Shown here one piece after another: positions 60,789-64,000 of a DNA stretch of 64,000 bases. The position numbers and the translations under genes are program-made. The notes below the pieces were generated by a model that searched no databases, was not told the DNA's origin, and saw only the letters and a program-made list of their open reading frames with translations. This DNA is from Paenibacillus sp. FSL R7-0273 (lineage in GTDB: Bacteria > Bacillota > Bacilli > Paenibacillales > Paenibacillaceae): NCBI RefSeq assembly GCF_000758625.1, contig NZ_CP009283.1, forward strand, positions 2,863,501-2,927,500, given 5' to 3'. Within the stretch, counting starts at the first letter, position 1; each line of letters opens with the position of its first letter.

Positions 60789-61592
60789 TCAGCTTCCTGT
60801 GCTTTTGTAATGCCTTACGCCGATGCGCCAGACCAGCAGCGAGAGTCCGAGAAAAGCAGCACCAGCCGGAAGCGACAGGTAGCCCAGCCACGCCGGATAA
60901 TCCCAGCCGCATACGGCCGCAGCCGGATAGAAGCTGATGAACAGCATCGGCAGCATAAAGCTGAACACCGATTTCAGCACTCTCGGCATGTAGGGCTCCG
61001 GGCAGCGGGTGATCTGGTAGCTGGCATTGGTCAACAGGTAAATCCAGTCAAGCCCCTTTATCGTAAAAAAAGCAAGCCCTGAGGTCAGCACGAATACTCC
61101 GCAATACATGATGCACCCGCCCGCGAGCGCCATAATGAGAATTCCTGCTTTACCGGGAGTCAGCTGTACACCCAGCTCATTCAGCGCCCAGGCTGCTGCA
61201 CAGATTCCTGTAATTGGACGGACGAGCCGGTGCAGGTGGAACCGGGAGGCGGCAACCTGAACGAACAGGGAGCGCGGCCGCAGCAGCAGCCGGTCGAAGT
61301 CACCGGAACGCAGCAGATGCCACGGGAAATAGTCAAAGCCCCGGCAAAAGCTCTCCGCCAGCCCGAAGGAAGCCACCGCCAGCGAGTATACGAGAATAAT
61401 ATGGGCAACGCTCCACTCCCCGATATTGCCGAAGCGGGAGAACAGCAGGACAGTAGAGATCGGGTCAGAGACGACAACAACCAGTACCTGGATCAGCATC
61501 AGCCACCAGCCTTTATACTCCATTCCGGAAAGCAGATGCATACGTAAATATTTGAAATAGATTTTACTCTCGGCAATCATGCTGCTGCTCAC
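60789..61592 (-). CDS. ABC-2 type permease (PF06182 group)
   Basis: 267 aa with six helices. FGNIGEWSVAHIILVYSLAVASFGLAESFCRGFDYFPWHLLRSGDFDRLLLRPRSLFVQ is diagnostic of the COG3694 permease, found with the next two genes in a three-gene ABC exporter. Start overlaps the preceding permease by 4 bases. Confidence 0.85.
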   Translation of the reverse strand: MSSSMIAESKIYFKYLRMHLLSGMEYKGWWLMLIQVLVVVVSDPISTVLLFSRFGNIGEWSVAHIILVYSLAVASFGLAESFCRGFDYFPWHLLRSGDFDRLLLRPRSLFVQVAASRFHLHRLVRPITGICAAAWALNELGVQLTPGKAGILIMALAGGCIMYCGVFVLTSGLAFFTIKGLDWIYLLTNASYQITRCPEPYMPRVLKSVFSFMLPMLFISFYPAAAVCGWDYPAWLGYLSLPAGAAFLGLSLLVWRIGVRHYKSTGS

Positions 61593-62419
61593 CCTCCCTG
61601 GACAATAATGTTCTTCAGCTTACGGTTCATGATCAGCCGGCCGGCCGCGATAAAAATTGCACTCCAGACACACTGCAGTCCGATTGCAGGCAGTGCTGCT
61701 GCCGGCGGCATACTGCCGATATACAGCTGGGCCGGAATGTCGGCAAAGCCGCCGAACGGCTGAAGGTAAAGAAAGGTCTGCATAAAGTCAGGCCACAGCC
61801 GCAGCGGAAGATACGTCCCGGACAGAATTCCGCTCAGCAGCAGAAGCATATGGCTCGGACCGTCACCCCAGGTAACATTCAGCCGGATTGCCGTCACAAG
61901 CATCGCAAAGGAGGAGCAGAGTACAAAAGCCATAATGACAGAGAGCAGAAAGCAGAGCAGTCCGGCGGCAGAAGCAGGAGCACGCAGCGCATAAGCGGCG
62001 GGCATCAGCAGACCGACAAGCACGGTCAAAACACTGCGGATCCAGGAGGTACCGAGCTTGCCGGCCGAGCTTTTGACGAACCAGTGGGTATACAGATTCA
62101 TCGGCCGGCACAGCTCGATCCCGACGTCGCCGTTGTTGATTTTACCCATAATTTCACCGTCGATACTCATCGTCTGCAACACAAACAGCCCCTGGGCGAT
62201 CCAAACATAGGAGATCGTCTGCGGCAGGCTCATCCCGTTGCTGTTCCATGAGCCATGCTCGCTATATGTATAAAAAACAGTAAACAGCACGCACTCCAGC
62301 AGCGCCCAGAACACGCCGACCACTGTTCCGGAAATCGCAGATACGCGGTACTGCAGGCCTTCGGCCATCCGGATGCGGAAGAGCGAGGCTGAGGCCCGGC
62401 AGGTATTTTTTAAATCCAT
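61589..62419 (-). CDS. ABC-2 type permease (COG4587 group)
   Basis: 276 aa with six helices. GNVGIELCRPMNLYTHWFVKSSAGKLG-like sequence and VWIAQGLFVLQTM are typical. Pairs with the other permease in one exporter. Start at 62419 follows AGGAGGTG at 12 nt; an upstream in-frame start was not used. Confidence 0.83.
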   Translation of the reverse strand: MDLKNTCRASASLFRIRMAEGLQYRVSAISGTVVGVFWALLECVLFTVFYTYSEHGSWNSNGMSLPQTISYVWIAQGLFVLQTMSIDGEIMGKINNGDVGIELCRPMNLYTHWFVKSSAGKLGTSWIRSVLTVLVGLLMPAAYALRAPASAAGLLCFLLSVIMAFVLCSSFAMLVTAIRLNVTWGDGPSHMLLLLSGILSGTYLPLRLWPDFMQTFLYLQPFGGFADIPAQLYIGSMPPAAALPAIGLQCVWSAIFIAAGRLIMNRKLKNIIVQGG

Positions 62420-62483
62420 TGCAATTGCACACCTCCTATTTAAGCTGAAAAGCAAAGGCATCCTTATGAGGCTGCACGCCCGG

Positions 62484-63299
62484 TTAGGTCAGTGCCAGAT
62501 CGTTGTACATGGCGGCAATCATCGCATCCGTGTTGACCTTCATTACAACCTCAGGGGCGTATTTATCCTGCAGCCCGGCCAGCTTGCCGTCATAGAGCAG
62601 CTTGCCGTGCCCGATCACCATCACCCGCTCACACAGCGCTTCAATGTCATCCATATCATGGGTAGTCAGCAGCATGGTAACTCCGTGCTTACGGTTTTCT
62701 TCCTTCAAAAAATTGCGCAAAGCCAGCTTCGACACCGCATCCAGTCCGATCGTCGGCTCATCGAGAAACAGAATTTTCGGCCGGTGCAGCAGCGCTGCCA
62801 CCAGCTCACAGCGCATCCGCTGTCCCAGCGACAGCTGGCGGACCGGCGTCTGTAACAGCGCTTCCACACCGAGAGTTTGTGTTAGCTCGCCCAGTCTGAT
62901 TGTGTAATCACCGGGCGGGATTGCATATATATCCTTCAGCACGTCAAAAGAATCCGCCACCGGCACATCCCACCACAGCTGCGACCGCTGCCCGAATACG
63001 ACGCCGATTTTTGACACATGCTCCACACGGTTTTTCCAGGGCACTTTGCCGAGGATGGTGCATTCGCCGCTGTCCGGCGTCAGAATCCCGCTCATTACCT
63101 TGACCGAGGTCGACTTGCCGGCGCCGTTCGGGCCGATATATCCCACCAGCTCACCCTCCGCAATCTCAAAGCCGATCCCGCCGAGCGCCTCCACCTCCGT
63201 CACATTCCGCATAAAGGCTCCCTTCAGGAGCCCCCATTTTCCTTCCGGCCGTTTATACACTTTAAAGCTTTTTTTGATGTCCCTGAGCTTAATTTGCAT
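62484..63299 (-). CDS. ABC transporter ATP-binding protein (COG4586)
   Basis: 271 aa. Walker A GYIGPNGAGKSTSVK, Q-loop, signature LSLGQRMRCELVAALLHRP, Walker B ILFLDEPTIGLD and H-loop LTTHDMDDIE. Fits the COG4586 ATPase of the three-gene ABC-2 exporter of unknown substrate. Start at 63299 is preceded by AAGGAGG. The longer 314-codon frame adds 43 residues without an RBS. Confidence 0.9.
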   Translation of the reverse strand: MQIKLRDIKKSFKVYKRPEGKWGLLKGAFMRNVTEVEALGGIGFEIAEGELVGYIGPNGAGKSTSVKVMSGILTPDSGECTILGKVPWKNRVEHVSKIGVVFGQRSQLWWDVPVADSFDVLKDIYAIPPGDYTIRLGELTQTLGVEALLQTPVRQLSLGQRMRCELVAALLHRPKILFLDEPTIGLDAVSKLALRNFLKEENRKHGVTMLLTTHDMDDIEALCERVMVIGHGKLLYDGKLAGLQDKYAPEVVMKVNTDAMIAAMYNDLALT

Positions 63300-63444
63300 T
63301 CGATCCGCCTCCTTCGCGGAGATGATCATACCATTATGCGGATGGATGAGACAGCAGCACATAACACCCTGTAGCTCCATCACTGCTGACAGCGGGGGAG
63401 TAAAGGTGCTTTTTTCTCCGATTTCCATAAAAATGCTTGCCAGG

Positions 63445-63556
63445 TTGACATTTCCGTGCTATATTAATTTTATAGTTAACGCAGGAAAACTAGATGTTTT
63501 TTTGTATCATGTACATATAAATTATCGTACCGGTGACCTTGGTTGCCGGTATTTTT
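63445..63556 (+). ncRNA. Possible short transcription unit (promoter and terminator, no ORF)
   Basis: TTGACA (63445-63450) with TTTTAT (63468-63473) at 17 bp is a fair promoter; about 80 bases on, TACCGG...CCGGTA (63528-63551) with an ACC/GGT inner stem forms a terminator followed by TTTTT. No ORF lies between. A small RNA is possible; the -10 is weak. Confidence 0.3.
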
Positions 63557-63677
63557 GCGTTGTCCGGGGATGGCGGATACTGCTGCATATAATCATTTTT
63601 TCCCTCGGACATGAATAACCGCTGTGATACACTGAATTCAAAGGTCTTATTTAAATTTAAAATACCGGAGGCTTAAG

Positions 63678-64000
63678 ATGCAGACATTGTTCCGCTACAA
63701 CTGGATGGTCCGTGAAGAGTGGTATAAATGGTGTGAGACGCTGAGTGAGGAGGAGCTGCTGCAGCCGAGGACCGGCGGAGCCGGCGGGATTCTGAAGACG
63801 CTGTTCCATATTGCAGATGTGGAGTGGAGCTGGATCATGGCGATGCAGGGCAAGCCTGATTTTGAAGAGGATTTTGCGGAATTTAGCACTTTGGATAGGG
63901 TAAAAGAGTTGGATGCCCGCTTTCGGCCTGAGGTAGAAGCGTTTGTGCTGGGCTGGCATGAGGGGCTGGAGCGGAATATTTTTGTGGATAAGCGTTATGA
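63678..64000 (+). CDS. DinB-like protein (partial, C-terminus off the right edge)
   Basis: About 107 codons visible. FRYNWMVREEWYKWCETLSEEELLQPRTGGAGGILKTLFHIADVEWSWIMAM matches the DinB/YfiT four-helix family, with one metal-site His in FHIADVEWSW. ATG 63678 follows ACCGGAGG. Family members are metal-dependent thiol transferases or hydrolases; function here unknown. Confidence 0.82.
   Translation, partial: MQTLFRYNWMVREEWYKWCETLSEEELLQPRTGGAGGILKTLFHIADVEWSWIMAMQGKPDFEEDFAEFSTLDRVKELDARFRPEVEAFVLGWHEGLERNIFVDKRY

Overview
The window is a chromosomal segment of a spore-forming, low-to-mid GC Firmicute, most probably Paenibacillus. The basis is the gene families: a GerA/GerB/GerC germinant receptor set, YesM/YesN two-component genes, many carbohydrate-active enzymes, a Bacillus-type ferredoxin, the lipid II flippase Amj, strong GGAGG ribosome binding sites and many TTG/GTG starts. 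No rRNA, tRNA, transposase, integrase, phage gene or CRISPR array was seen. It reads as ordinary chromosome with an accessory, sugar-oriented flavour.

Layout. 1-7.3 kb: a YesN/YesM two-component pair (cut at the left edge), an AI-2E family permease behind a promoter with a Fur-like box, an Asp23-family protein, and an OmpR-type two-component pair whose regulator seems to lack a normal start codon. 7.4-11.3 kb: a TIM-barrel sugar isomerase, a secreted GH16 glucanase with a ricin-type lectin tail, and a membrane protein/TetR divergon around a perfect 30-bp palindrome. 11.3-11.8 kb: two families of short tandem repeats. 11.8-17.4 kb: a cytoplasmic xylan side-chain locus (SGNH esterase, GH115 alpha-glucuronidase, AraC regulator). 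17.4-21.7 kb: a divergent ger locus with forespore-type promoter motifs on both sides. 21.8-31.4 kb: ferredoxin, soluble MCP, two hypothetical proteins, pyridoxine kinase, an ECF-type sigma factor with a membrane partner, two glycosyltransferases and a second sugar isomerase.

31.5-42.3 kb: a DUF1232 protein, HxlR/nitroreductase, LrgA/LrgB, a GH51 arabinofuranosidase divergent from an ArsR-type regulator with two operator-like repeats, two very small proteins, a NUDIX protein, Amj, and a secreted coiled-coil protein whose 5' leader folds into a nested hairpin ending in a U-tract. 42.3-46.3 kb: a five-gene antimicrobial-resistance-like module (response regulator, intramembrane-sensing kinase, ABC ATPase, two permeases). 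46.4-53.1 kb: signal peptidase I, HD-GYP phosphodiesterase, small alarmone synthetase, and a translationally coupled HAD-GH9-HAD trio. 53.2-64 kb: an exported hydrolase, a diguanylate cyclase, a cupin with a methionine-rich tail and a sigma-K-like promoter, a TetR/quinone-reductase divergon, a small cluster with a P-loop kinase, a lipoprotein and a phosphatase, an ABC exporter operon, and a DinB-like gene cut at the right edge.

Themes: plant polysaccharide use (GH16, GH115, SGNH esterase, GH51, GH9), sporulation and germination (ger genes, cupin), nucleotide second messengers (GGDEF, HD-GYP, alarmone synthetase) and cell-envelope defence (Amj, Lrg, BcrA-like ABC module). Several regulators lie divergent from their probable target with a visible operator between them. 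All product calls are from reading motifs; no database search was done.
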